The notes below the pieces were generated by a model. That model saw only the letters and a list, made by a program, of their open reading frames with translations, searched no databases and was not told where the DNA came from. A stretch of DNA of 6,768 nucleotides from Alkalihalobacillus alcalophilus ATCC 27647 = CGMCC 1.3604 (GTDB taxonomy: Bacteria > Bacillota > Bacilli > Bacillales > Bacillaceae_D). This document shows positions 1 through 6,521 of this stretch, in pieces; position 1 is the stretch's first letter; each line of letters starts with the position of its first letter. The stretch is taken from assembly GCF_000292245.2 (NCBI RefSeq), contig NZ_ALPT02000130.1, forward strand, positions 1 through 6,768, written 5' to 3'. The position numbers and the translations under genes are program-made.

Positions 1-1
1 G

Positions 2-106
2 ATTTCCATTTTTAAAAATGAGAACATGAAAATTGGGTCCTTGTATGTTTCTTTAGATAGGTTTTATGAAATTGATTCAAGTAAGTTTGAAATGAAAATA
101 ACTTAG
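2..106 (+). CDS. C-terminal end of an unidentified upstream gene (5' truncated)
   Basis: An open frame enters from the left edge and runs 34 codons to a TAG stop at 104-106, where the first bases of a terminator stem begin. The visible residues include MKIGSLYVSLDRFYEID and end in FEMKIT. I do not recognise the family. Two things suggest a real gene end rather than a chance open frame: there is no stop from the left edge onward, and an intrinsic terminator begins exactly at its stop codon. It lies directly upstream of the fructan operon, so it could be a related sugar gene, but that is inference from position only. An internal ATG at 26-28 exists but has no ribosome binding site in front of it. 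Confidence 0.5.
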   Translation: MSIFKNENMKIGSLYVSLDRFYEIDSSKFEMKIT

Positions 107-138
107 CACATTGGAGAAATCCCATGTGCTCTTTTTTT
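105..138 (+). terminator. Intrinsic terminator after the upstream partial gene
   Basis: The arm AGCACAT (105-111) pairs with ATGTGCT (124-130). After one T/C mismatch, GG pairs with CC around the 6-nt loop AGAAAT. A run of seven T follows at 132-138. It separates the upstream gene from the levanase, leaving only about 40 bp for a levanase promoter. Confidence 0.8.
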
Positions 139-178
139 AGACAATCATATAAGATTTGGTTAATCTGGGAGGAATGAA

Positions 179-1732
179 ATGAAAAAAGGCCGGTTTTATC
201 TTGTTATTAGTGTGATAGTGGTTAGTATTAGTCTGGCGATTTTTTGGGCAAGTAATCTTGCATTAAGTACAGATTATACAGAGCAATACCGACCACAATT
301 TCATTTTAGTCCAGAAGAAAACTGGATGAATGATCCGAATGGGATGGTTTATTATGAAGGAGAGTATCACTTATTTTATCAACATAACCCTCATGACAAT
401 GTGTGGGGTCCGATGTATTGGGGCCATGCGATTAGTAAAGATATGATTGAGTGGGAACATAGACCAATCGCATTAGAGCCTGACGAAATTGGAACGATTT
501 TTTCCGGCAGTGCTGTGGTCGATTGGAATAATTCAACTGGATTTTTTGATGAGAAGGGTGAAGGGCTAGTAGCGATCTTTACACATGCAGGTGATGGACA
601 ATCTCAAAGTCTTGCTTATAGTAAAGATAAGGGAAGAACATGGGAGAAGTATGAAGGGAATCCTGTTATTCCGAGTGACCCGACGATACCGGATTTTAGA
701 GATCCGAAAGTATTTTGGCATGATGATACAGAAAAATGGGTGATGGCTATTACGGCCGGAAAAAAGGTCTTGTTTTATGGTTCTCATAATTTAATAGAAT
801 GGGATTTTTTAAGTGAATTTGGTAAAGGGATGGGTGCCCAAGCTGGTGTATGGGAATGTCCAGATTTATTTGAATTAGCAATAGATGGAGATCCCGATCA
901 TACGAAGTGGGTTTTACAAGTAGATATTGGTGACGGAGCAATTGCTGGGGGTTCAGGGGCTCAATATTTTATCGGTGAATTTGACGGGACGACTTTTGTT
1001 AGCGACCATGACCCTGAGCAGATTAACTGGCTTGATTATGGAGCTGATTTTTACGCGGCTCAATCCTTTTCTGATATGCCTACTGAGGATGGAAGGCGGG
1101 TCATGATCGCTTGGATGAACAATTGGTTATATGCTAACCAAGTCCCAACAGAAGTTTGGCGTGGGGCGATGTCTTTTCCAAGAGAAATGCAACTAATGAC
1201 CGATTCAATGGGAGAGATTAAGGTAGCTCAAAAACCGATCGAAGAGTTAAACTCTTTAAGAGGTGAGCAACTATTTTACTTAGAAAATGAAAAGGTTGAC
1301 CAATCTTTTGCTAAGGAGTTGTTAGCAGATATTAAGGCTGATACGTTTGAACTCTTTATTGAAATCGATCGAAACTCATTAAGTGATGTTGGTTTTAAAA
1401 TTAGACAATCTGACAACTTAGAGGATGAAACGCAGATTGGTTTTTCAAGTGAAACGAACGAACTTTTTGTGGAGCGTAGGCAGTTAGATGAGATTTACTT
1501 TAGCCCTTATTTTAATGGCAGGCATAAAGTGGAGATCGCAAATTCTAATACACTAACCTTGCAAATTTTAGTCGATCAATCTTCGGTTGAAGTATTTGCT
1601 CAAGATGGTCAATATGTAATTACAGACTTAATTTTTCCGAATGAAGATAGTGTAAATATGGAGTTTTTTCTAGAGGGCGAGGAAGTTTTCATTCATAATT
1701 TAACGATTCATTCCTTACAATCAATTTGGTAA
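179..1732 (+). CDS. sacC: Exported GH32 levanase / fructan beta-fructosidase (SacC-like, without C-terminal binding domain)
   Basis: Glycoside hydrolase family 32 enzyme of 517 residues, expected to release fructose from the non-reducing ends of levan, inulin-type fructans or sucrose. Residues 6-27 are a hydrophobic segment after a KKGR start, so the protein is exported. No clear AXA cleavage site or lipobox Cys is visible, so it may stay anchored by an uncleaved signal. The five-bladed catalytic domain shows WMNDPNG at 49-55 (nucleophile Asp52), FSGSAV at 108-113, FRDP at 173-176 (transition-state Asp175) and ECPDLF at 226-231 (acid/base Glu226). The C-terminal beta-sandwich carries SVEVF at 469-473. 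Intracellular sucrose-6-phosphate hydrolases (SacA/ScrB) lack a signal and read differently around NVWGPMYWGHA; this stretch is levanase-like. Bacillus subtilis SacC is about 677 residues. This protein ends where the extra C-terminal domain of SacC would begin. The start is set by GGGAGG at 167-172, 6 nt before the ATG. Its fructokinase partner starts 33 bp downstream. Exact substrate preference cannot be read from sequence. Confidence 0.9.
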   Translation: MKKGRFYLVISVIVVSISLAIFWASNLALSTDYTEQYRPQFHFSPEENWMNDPNGMVYYEGEYHLFYQHNPHDNVWGPMYWGHAISKDMIEWEHRPIALEPDEIGTIFSGSAVVDWNNSTGFFDEKGEGLVAIFTHAGDGQSQSLAYSKDKGRTWEKYEGNPVIPSDPTIPDFRDPKVFWHDDTEKWVMAITAGKKVLFYGSHNLIEWDFLSEFGKGMGAQAGVWECPDLFELAIDGDPDHTKWVLQVDIGDGAIAGGSGAQYFIGEFDGTTFVSDHDPEQINWLDYGADFYAAQSFSDMPTEDGRRVMIAWMNNWLYANQVPTEVWRGAMSFPREMQLMTDSMGEIKVAQKPIEELNSLRGEQLFYLENEKVDQSFAKELLADIKADTFELFIEIDRNSLSDVGFKIRQSDNLEDETQIGFSSETNELFVERRQLDEIYFSPYFNGRHKVEIANSNTLTLQILVDQSSVEVFAQDGQYVITDLIFPNEDSVNMEFFLEGEEVFIHNLTIHSLQSIW

Positions 1733-1765
1733 AATGAATAGGTAATAAATAGATGAGGTGAAGCA

Positions 1766-2740
1766 ATGAATAATCATTCAATGGTTATATGTGTAGGGGA
1801 AATGTTAATTGATTTCTTTTGTAAAGATATAGGGGTTAGTCTAAATAAGGGGAGTCGTTTTGAAAAGCAAGCGGGTGGTGCTCCAGCTAATGTTTGTGCA
1901 TCGATTGTGAAGCTTGGAGGAGAAGCGGGCTTTTGCGGAAAAGTAGGGGACGATCCTTTTGGTCATTTTTTAAAGCATACGTTAGAAGAGATGAAAGTCG
2001 ATACTTCTATGATGCAATTGGACCCGTTGAATCCAACGACACTAGCCTTTGTTTCATTAATGGAAAATGGGGAACGGGATTTTGTTTTTAATCGTGGAGC
2101 CGATCGATGGATGGAATCCAAGGATCTTAATGAAGAACAAATGGCTCAAGCGAAAATTTTACATTTTGGTTCGGCAACGGCATTATTAGAAGAGCCTTTT
2201 CGTTCAACCTATTTGAAGGCTATTAATAAAGGCTATGCAAACGGACAGTTTATTTCTTTTGATCCGAATTTTCGAATTGATTTATGGAGAGGAAGAGAGT
2301 TGGAATTTGTTAAATGGGCAAAAGAGGGGATAAAGCTCGCTGATTTTGTTAAAGTGAGTGATGAAGAATTAATGATTATTTCCGAGGAAAAGAAAATCGA
2401 TGCAGGGGTGGCAAAGCTTCATCAATTAGGGGCTAAACTTGTAGCCGTAACTCTTGGTAAAGAAGGAACTTATTTATCAAATGGAAGCGAGCAGGCTATC
2501 ATCTCAAGTGTTTCTGTTCAATCGATCGATTCTACGGGAGCAGGGGATGCTTTTGTTGGAGCCACTTTATGGCAATTTGCGAAACAGGTTAATGCAAAAG
2601 AAGTGCTCATAAATTTTGAAAAAGTAAAAGACATGGTTACTTTTAGTAACAAAGTCGGTGCCTTAGTTTGTACGAAAATTGGGGCGATTGAAGGAATTCC
2701 AACGTATGAAGAAGTAGTTAATTTTGAAAGGATTACATAA
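1766..2740 (+). CDS. Fructokinase, PfkB/ribokinase-family sugar kinase
   Basis: A 324-residue PfkB-family kinase, probably the ATP-dependent fructokinase that makes fructose 6-phosphate in the cytoplasm. The N-terminal VGEMLIDF starts the Rossmann-like fold. The first PfkB signature region is GGAPANVC at 37-44 continuing to GKVGDDPFG at 58-66. FDPNFR at 165-170 is the typical mid-domain motif. The second signature, DSTGAGDAFVGA at 255-266, forms the anion hole and supplies the catalytic base Asp261. Length is normal for the family. GAGGTG at 1755-1760 lies 5 nt before the ATG. There is no terminator or obvious promoter in the 33 bp after the levanase, so the two genes should be co-transcribed. 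That neighbour is the main reason to favour fructose over other PfkB substrates such as ribose, 2-keto-3-deoxygluconate or 1-phosphofructose. The family assignment is firm; the substrate is inferred. Confidence 0.87.
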   Translation: MNNHSMVICVGEMLIDFFCKDIGVSLNKGSRFEKQAGGAPANVCASIVKLGGEAGFCGKVGDDPFGHFLKHTLEEMKVDTSMMQLDPLNPTTLAFVSLMENGERDFVFNRGADRWMESKDLNEEQMAQAKILHFGSATALLEEPFRSTYLKAINKGYANGQFISFDPNFRIDLWRGRELEFVKWAKEGIKLADFVKVSDEELMIISEEKKIDAGVAKLHQLGAKLVAVTLGKEGTYLSNGSEQAIISSVSVQSIDSTGAGDAFVGATLWQFAKQVNAKEVLINFEKVKDMVTFSNKVGALVCTKIGAIEGIPTYEEVVNFERIT

Positions 2741-2756
2741 TGAGAAGTTGTTTTTT

Positions 2757-2790
2757 AAACTGTCCTTTAACATAGGGGCAGTTTTCTTTT
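2757..2790 (+). terminator. Intrinsic terminator of the levanase-fructokinase operon
   Basis: AAACTGTCC (2757-2765) pairs over 9 bp, including one G-U, with GGGCAGTTT (2776-2784) around a 10-nt loop. The 3' side runs into TTTTCTTTT (2782-2790). It begins 16 bp after the fructokinase stop and separates the operon from the exporter gene. Confidence 0.82.
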
Positions 2791-2905
2791 GCAGATCATT
2801 ATTTTCATCTTCATGAAGCAAAAGGATAGCTTCTTTTCTACATTTCGTTTAATCTGATAAAGTTAAGGACTGAAAAAATGGTGTTGTTCAGGAGGGAATA
2901 AACAG

Positions 2906-4327
2906 ATGAATGATATTCATAGACCGACTGTTGTCGCATTATTGTTAGCAGGGTCTTTTATTGCGATTTTAAATCAAACGTTAATGATTACAGCAATTCC
3001 TCCTATTATTGTCGAGATGGGTGTTACGCCAAATAGTGCTCAATGGTTAACGACTGTTTTTATGTTAGTGAATGGAATCATGATACCGGTTAGTGCATTT
3101 TTAATTGAGCGATTTACAACAAGGCAATTATTTTTAACGGCGATGAGTGTCTTTGCAGTAGGGACGGTAGTAGCTGGGTTGTCCCCTACATTTGAGTGGT
3201 TATTATTAGGACGTGTCATTCAATCGATGGGAGCTGGGGTCATGCTTCCGTTAATGACAACCGTATTTTTACTTATTTTTCCGATGAATAAACGTGGTTC
3301 GGTTATGGGTTTAGTTGGTTTAGTCATTTCGTTTGCTCCAGCGATAGGACCTGCTTTTTCTGGGTGGGTGACTGGTAATTTTTCTTGGAGATATTTATTT
3401 TTTATAATATTGCCGATTGCTATTATTGATATTGTGATCGCTTATTTTGTCTTAAAGAATGTGACAGAAGTGAAAAAGACAAAGGTTGATGTGCTTTCGA
3501 TTGTGTTATCTTCGTTCGGTTTTGGTGGTCTATTATACGGAGTTACCAGTGCAGGGAATTTTGGCTGGGGGGCACCGGTTACGTTGATTACATTAGCCGT
3601 AGGGGTGATCTCACTAGTTTTCTTTATTTTGAGGCAATTACGCATGAAGCATCCGATGTTAGAATTTCGAGTTTTTACGTATTCGATTTTCCCATTTGCA
3701 GTGTTTATTGGTTCCGTTACCTTTATGGGCTTAATCGGAGTTGAGACGTTAATTCCTCTTTACATGCAAAATATGCGTGAATTTTCAGCCTTAGAAGCAG
3801 GAATGGCGATGTTGCCCGGAGCTCTTATTACAGGTTTACTTGCTCCTGTTGTGGGACGTATCTTTGATAAGGTAGGGGCACGTTTTCTTGTCCTACCAGG
3901 CTTAATTATTATAACAGCTTCAACGATTCCGTTTATCTTTTTAAATACGGAGACGACCTTTGCCTTTATTACCATTATGTACAGTGTTCGAATGTTTGGT
4001 TTAGTATTAATTATGATGCCGATTCAAACGGCTGCCCTTAATCAGTTGCCAAAACGTTTAATTCCACACGGAGCTGCGATGGATGGGACGATGAGAATGA
4101 CAGCTGCTTCTGTCGGGACAGCTGTGCTTGTAACGGTTATGACTTCAGTAGAATCGGTAGCAGAAAATAGGGGGAATATTGCACAACCAGACATTTTTGG
4201 AGTTAATATTTCCTTTGTTGTGGTAGCCTGTCTGGCGTTGTTTACCCTCATTTCATACTTTTTTATTCGATTTGAACAACCGGAGCATAAGGAACAGGAT
4301 GAAGGAGAAAGGAACCAAGTGAGTTGA
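2906..4327 (+). CDS. DHA2-family (14-TM) MFS drug/proton antiporter, LmrB/YhcA-like
   Basis: A 473-residue integral membrane protein with about 14 hydrophobic segments (roughly 10-34, 47-67, 75-93, 99-121, 132-152, 161-183, 196-213, 224-242, 262-287, 297-317, 325-346, 351-374, 396-414, 433-453). This is the topology of the DHA2 (EmrB/QacA/LmrB) exporters driven by the proton gradient. Antiporter motif C is present as GLVISFAPAIGPAFSGW (137-154), and LLLGRVIQSMGAGVMLP (99-115) is the usual TM4 motif. The TM1 motif reads LNQTLMITAIPP (22-33), with Asn23 where QacA-type proteins have Asp. I recall this variant in the LmrB/YhcA subgroup. Buried acidic residues include Asp175 and Glu280. The C-terminus is a charged cytoplasmic tail. 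GGAGGG at 2891-2896, 9 nt before the ATG, sets the start. Terminators on both sides make it a single-gene unit, and no TetR/MarR regulator is adjacent. The substrate cannot be predicted; lincosamide or other multidrug export is only a family-level guess. Confidence 0.88.
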   Translation: MNDIHRPTVVALLLAGSFIAILNQTLMITAIPPIIVEMGVTPNSAQWLTTVFMLVNGIMIPVSAFLIERFTTRQLFLTAMSVFAVGTVVAGLSPTFEWLLLGRVIQSMGAGVMLPLMTTVFLLIFPMNKRGSVMGLVGLVISFAPAIGPAFSGWVTGNFSWRYLFFIILPIAIIDIVIAYFVLKNVTEVKKTKVDVLSIVLSSFGFGGLLYGVTSAGNFGWGAPVTLITLAVGVISLVFFILRQLRMKHPMLEFRVFTYSIFPFAVFIGSVTFMGLIGVETLIPLYMQNMREFSALEAGMAMLPGALITGLLAPVVGRIFDKVGARFLVLPGLIIITASTIPFIFLNTETTFAFITIMYSVRMFGLVLIMMPIQTAALNQLPKRLIPHGAAMDGTMRMTAASVGTAVLVTVMTSVESVAENRGNIAQPDIFGVNISFVVVACLALFTLISYFFIRFEQPEHKEQDEGERNQVS

Positions 4328-4343
4328 ATAAATGAGGTTTTGG

Positions 4344-4384
4344 GAGAGCATCACATTCATTTAGATTAGGTGGTGGTCTCTTTT
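4344..4384 (+). terminator. Intrinsic terminator after the MFS exporter
   Basis: GAGAGCATCAC (4344-4354) pairs with GTGGTGGTCTC (4370-4380) over 11 positions, with one G/G mismatch and one G-U, around a 15-nt loop. TTTT follows at 4381-4384. The U-tract is short, so termination may be partial. It starts 16 bp after the exporter stop. Confidence 0.68.
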
Positions 4385-4476
4385 AGTCAGAAAGCATATA
4401 ATAGATGAGGATAAAGAACATGATGAATAGAAAAAACAAAAATCTATTCAAAAAGATAAAAAATAGTGGAAACGAT

Positions 4477-4504
4477 ATGCCATCGATTGCCTATACTATA
4501 TAAT
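4477..4504 (+). promoter_or_regulatory. Probable sigma-A promoter of murB
   Basis: A perfect TATAAT -10 box lies at 4499-4504. A partial -35 ATGCCA (4 of 6 matches to TTGACA) lies at 4477-4482, with a 16-bp spacer. Transcription would start about 30 bp before the murB ATG, leaving a short leader that contains the ribosome binding site. A second TATAAT at 4397-4402, just after the terminator, has only a poor -35 and is a weaker candidate. Confidence 0.55.
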
Positions 4505-4542
4505 GGTGGAGATTATGAATTTTACATGTAGGAGAACCGACT

Positions 4543-5472
4543 ATGAATAAAAAGGTTTATAATGATTTATTATTAATTTTGCAAAAGAGCTCAACTGAAG
4601 ACCATATAAAAATTAACCAACCATTAAGCTACTATACGTATACAAAAACAGGGGGACCAGCAGATATTATCGTCTTTCCGACGACGTATGAAGAAGTCGA
4701 AAAAATTTATCGATATACATTAGAACACCAAATACCGATTACGATTTTAGGGAATGCCTCAAACTTAATTATTAAAGATGGTGGAATTCGTGGCGTTGTG
4801 ATGATTTTAACGGATATGAACAAAATTGAGTTAAGAGGAGACTCGATTATTGCCCAAAGTGGAGCGGCGATTATTGACGTTTCGAGATTTGCCTTAAAAC
4901 ACGAGCTAACAGGGTTGGAATTTGCTTGTGGCATTCCAGGTTCAATTGGTGGAGCCTTGTACATGAATGCGGGTGCTTACGGTGGAGAAGTTTCAGATGT
5001 TTTAACAGAAGCCCTTGTTTTAACAAAAGAAGGGGAACTGAAAACCGTGCAAGCGGAAGAATTAGATTTAGGCTATCGTACAAGTAATATTGAAACGAAC
5101 GGCTACCTAGTGTTAGAGGCAACTTTTGGTTTGAAGCAAGGTGATGTGTCAGAAATCAAAGCGAAGATGGAAGAACTTACTTTTTTAAGGGAGTCTAAAC
5201 AGCCATTAGAGTACCCATCATGTGGCAGTGTTTTCAAAAGACCACCAGGACATTTTGCTGGAAAGTTGATTCAAGACAGCGAATTACAAGGAAAACGAAT
5301 CGGTGGAGCAGAAGTTTCGAAAAAGCATGCTGGCTTTATTGTAAATGTTGGGAATGGAACAGCGACGGACTATATGAAGTTAATCGCCCATGTGCAGCAG
5401 ACAGTCAAAGATAAATTCGGGGTTGAACTGGAACGAGAAGTACGTATCATTGGCGAAGATGTAAAGAGTTGA
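4543..5472 (+). CDS. murB: UDP-N-acetylenolpyruvoylglucosamine reductase, stand-alone MurB2-type copy
   Basis: A cytoplasmic FAD enzyme that uses NADPH to reduce the enolpyruvyl group of UDP-GlcNAc-enolpyruvate to UDP-MurNAc, the second committed step of peptidoglycan synthesis. It has 309 residues, normal for the short type II MurB of Firmicutes. The FAD-binding part shows YTKTGGPAD at 33-41, GNASNLIIKDGG at 70-81 and GIPGSIGGALYMNAGAYGG at 130-148. The catalytic part shows YRTS at 178-181 (Arg179), YPSCGSVFKRP at 224-234 (proton donor Ser229) and the C-terminal EREVRIIGE at 297-305 (Glu299, equivalent to E. coli Glu325). All key residues are present, so the enzyme should be active. The start is set by AGGAG at 4530-4534, 8 nt before the ATG. 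In Bacillus the main murB sits in the murG-murB-divIB cell-wall cluster. This one is a single-gene unit and strongly resembles the second MurB of the B. cereus group as I remember it, so a paralogue elsewhere in the genome is likely. Confidence 0.95.
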   Translation: MNKKVYNDLLLILQKSSTEDHIKINQPLSYYTYTKTGGPADIIVFPTTYEEVEKIYRYTLEHQIPITILGNASNLIIKDGGIRGVVMILTDMNKIELRGDSIIAQSGAAIIDVSRFALKHELTGLEFACGIPGSIGGALYMNAGAYGGEVSDVLTEALVLTKEGELKTVQAEELDLGYRTSNIETNGYLVLEATFGLKQGDVSEIKAKMEELTFLRESKQPLEYPSCGSVFKRPPGHFAGKLIQDSELQGKRIGGAEVSKKHAGFIVNVGNGTATDYMKLIAHVQQTVKDKFGVELEREVRIIGEDVKS

Positions 5473-5488
5473 ATAAATGGGCAAACAG

Positions 5489-5530
5489 AAACCAATGACA
5501 GCGATGAGAATCTACTGTTATTGGTTTTTT
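5489..5530 (+). terminator. Strong intrinsic terminator after murB
   Basis: AAACCAATGACAG (5489-5501) pairs with CTGTTATTGGTTT (5515-5527) over 13 uninterrupted base pairs, including one G-U, around a 13-nt loop. A run of six T lies at 5525-5530. It begins 17 bp after the murB stop. Confidence 0.92.
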
Positions 5531-5543
5531 ATGGATGTATCTC

Positions 5544-5552
5544 TGATATAAT
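5544..5552 (+). promoter_or_regulatory. Probable extended -10 promoter of the methyltransferase gene
   Basis: TGATATAAT combines a perfect TATAAT (5547-5552) with the TGN extension at 5544-5546. The bases about 17 upstream lie in the T-run of the murB terminator and give no good -35; TTGGTT at 5521-5526 is 20 bp away, too far. An extended -10 element can work without a -35. It lies 35 bp before the chosen ATG. Confidence 0.5.
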
Positions 5553-5576
5553 AAAGAAAACAGAATCTTTTGATAA

Positions 5577-5582
5577 GAGGTG
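5577..5582 (+). promoter_or_regulatory. Ribosome binding site deciding the methyltransferase start
   Basis: GAGGTG lies 5 nt before the ATG at 5588 and 11 nt before the in-frame ATG at 5594. A TTG at 5570 opens the same frame further upstream, but the binding site would then lie inside the coding region and nothing suitable precedes the TTG. The ATG at 5588 is therefore preferred. Confidence 0.75.
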
Positions 5583-5587
5583 GTTTA

Positions 5588-6379
5588 ATGGGAATGGATT
5601 CAAACGAGTTAAAACAGCAAGTTCAAGCACAGTTTGGAAAGAATGCTCAAAACTATGTCACGAGTCACATACATTCAAAAGGCAAAGATTTAAAAAAGCT
5701 CATCGAATTGATTGACTGTTCAGGCAAGGAACAATTCCTTGACATCGCAACAGGTGGTGGACATGTCGCTAATGCAGTTGCCCCCTTAGTGAAACAAGTT
5801 GTTGCTCTTGATCTCACGAAAGAAATTTTACAAGTCGCCAAAAAGTTTATTGAAGGGAATGGAAACAACAATGTTGATTATGTTGAGGCCAGTGCAGATG
5901 CATTACCTTTTGCTGATCATCAATTTGACCGAGTGACTTGTCGAATAGCCGCCCATCATTTTCCTAATATTGAGGATTTTCTGAAGGAAGTTTATCGTGT
6001 TTTAAAGCCTAATGGACTCTTTATTTTAATCGATAATGTTGCTCCCGAAAATAAAGATTGTGATCAGTTTTATAATTACATTGAGAAAGTTAGAGATTAT
6101 AGTCACCAGCGAGCTTATAAAAAAACAGAATGGTTAAAAGAGCATGAAAAAGTGGGGTTCGAATTGCTAGAGATGCACTTGTTTGAGAAAGTGTTCGATT
6201 TTGAGGATTGGTGTAGACGAATGGATGTCGGCGAAAAAGAAAAAGAACAATTGACTCAGGCCTTTTTACAGGCGGATGATAAAATCAAAGCGAAGTTCCG
6301 CGTGACGTTGGAAAACGGGAAAAAAGTACAATCCTTTCAAGGAGAATCTGTCTTAATAAAGGCAAAGAAGCTAGTTTAG
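5588..6379 (+). CDS. Class I SAM-dependent methyltransferase, UbiE/YcgJ-like
   Basis: A cytoplasmic methyltransferase of 263 residues from the chosen ATG, which would be 269 from a TTG at 5570. Motif I, the SAM-binding glycine loop, is LDIATGGGHVA at 51-61. The acidic residue that holds the SAM ribose is Asp75 in VVALDLTKEIL (71-81). Motif II region DALPFADHQFDRVTCR spans 104-119 and is followed by IAAHHFPN (120-127). Motif III is VLKPNGLFILID at 138-149. This order is typical of the Methyltransf_11/UbiE group. The C-terminal half, with SHQRAYKKTEWLKEHEK and a final QGESVLIKAKK, resembles Bacillus YcgJ, a structurally solved methyltransferase whose substrate, to my knowledge, is not established. 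MenG/UbiE enzymes of menaquinone synthesis are shorter (about 230-250 residues) and sit with hepT genes, so this is unlikely to be MenG. It is a single-gene unit between two strong terminators. The substrate is unknown. Confidence 0.88.
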   Translation: MGMDSNELKQQVQAQFGKNAQNYVTSHIHSKGKDLKKLIELIDCSGKEQFLDIATGGGHVANAVAPLVKQVVALDLTKEILQVAKKFIEGNGNNNVDYVEASADALPFADHQFDRVTCRIAAHHFPNIEDFLKEVYRVLKPNGLFILIDNVAPENKDCDQFYNYIEKVRDYSHQRAYKKTEWLKEHEKVGFELLEMHLFEKVFDFEDWCRRMDVGEKEKEQLTQAFLQADDKIKAKFRVTLENGKKVQSFQGESVLIKAKKLV

Positions 6380-6390
6380 GGTATAAGAAG

Positions 6391-6416
6391 AGCCACTTGA
6401 GTTGAGTGGCTTTTTT
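6391..6416 (+). terminator. Intrinsic terminator after the methyltransferase
   Basis: AGCCACT (6391-6397) pairs perfectly with AGTGGCT (6405-6411) around a 7-nt loop. The upstream AAG can extend the stem into the T-run. Six T lie at 6411-6416. It begins 11 bp after the stop codon. Confidence 0.9.
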
Positions 6417-6521
6417 CTATGTACAGCTTGGTAAGTTTAGCATAGCAGCCGTTAAGGTGTAAGCACTGCAAATCGAAAACTGGGAGTAAAGAGCTTTTGC
6501 TAGTCCATATACTTATAATGG
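6417..6521 (+). other. Non-coding stretch before the repeat array
   Basis: About 105 bp with no credible gene. A TATAAT at 6514-6519 ends 2 bp before the first repeat, but no acceptable -35 lies 16-18 bp upstream, so I do not call a promoter. Together with the array, this makes the 389 bp from 6380 to the window end free of coding sequence. Confidence 0.5.

Noticed and set aside
566..941. Minus-strand open frames inside the levanase gene (566-787 and 750-941)
   Set aside because: They lie antisense to a well-supported GH32 catalytic domain, have no recognisable motif and are explained as shadows of codon bias.
1894..2091. Alternative-frame ORF inside the fructokinase
   Set aside because: It overlaps the PfkB signature region in another frame, with no recognisable domain and no independent ribosome binding site noted.
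2815..2837. Second terminator upstream of the exporter (GAAGC...GCTTC followed by TTTT)
   Set aside because: The stem is only 5 bp with a 9-nt loop and a short T-run, and the stronger terminator at 2757-2790 already serves the operon.
2835..2863. Promoter for the MFS gene (TTTCTA, 17 bp, TAAAGT with a TGA extension)
   Set aside because: Both boxes are poor (3 of 6 and 4 of 6), so it is a guess at best. A promoter must exist between the terminator and 2891, but I cannot place it with confidence.
4467..4482. cre-like site TGGAAACGATATGC before murB
   Set aside because: It matches only 8 of 11 informative positions of the catabolite-response consensus and fails in the 3' half; murB is not a likely CcpA target.
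5521..5715. Plus-strand ORF overlapping the start of the methyltransferase
   Set aside because: It begins inside the murB terminator T-run, runs in a different frame from a well-supported gene and shows no family motif.
6514..6519. TATAAT just before the repeat array as a promoter driving a repeat RNA
   Set aside because: There is no acceptable -35 at 16-18 bp and no TG extension; a lone hexamer in AT-rich DNA is expected by chance.
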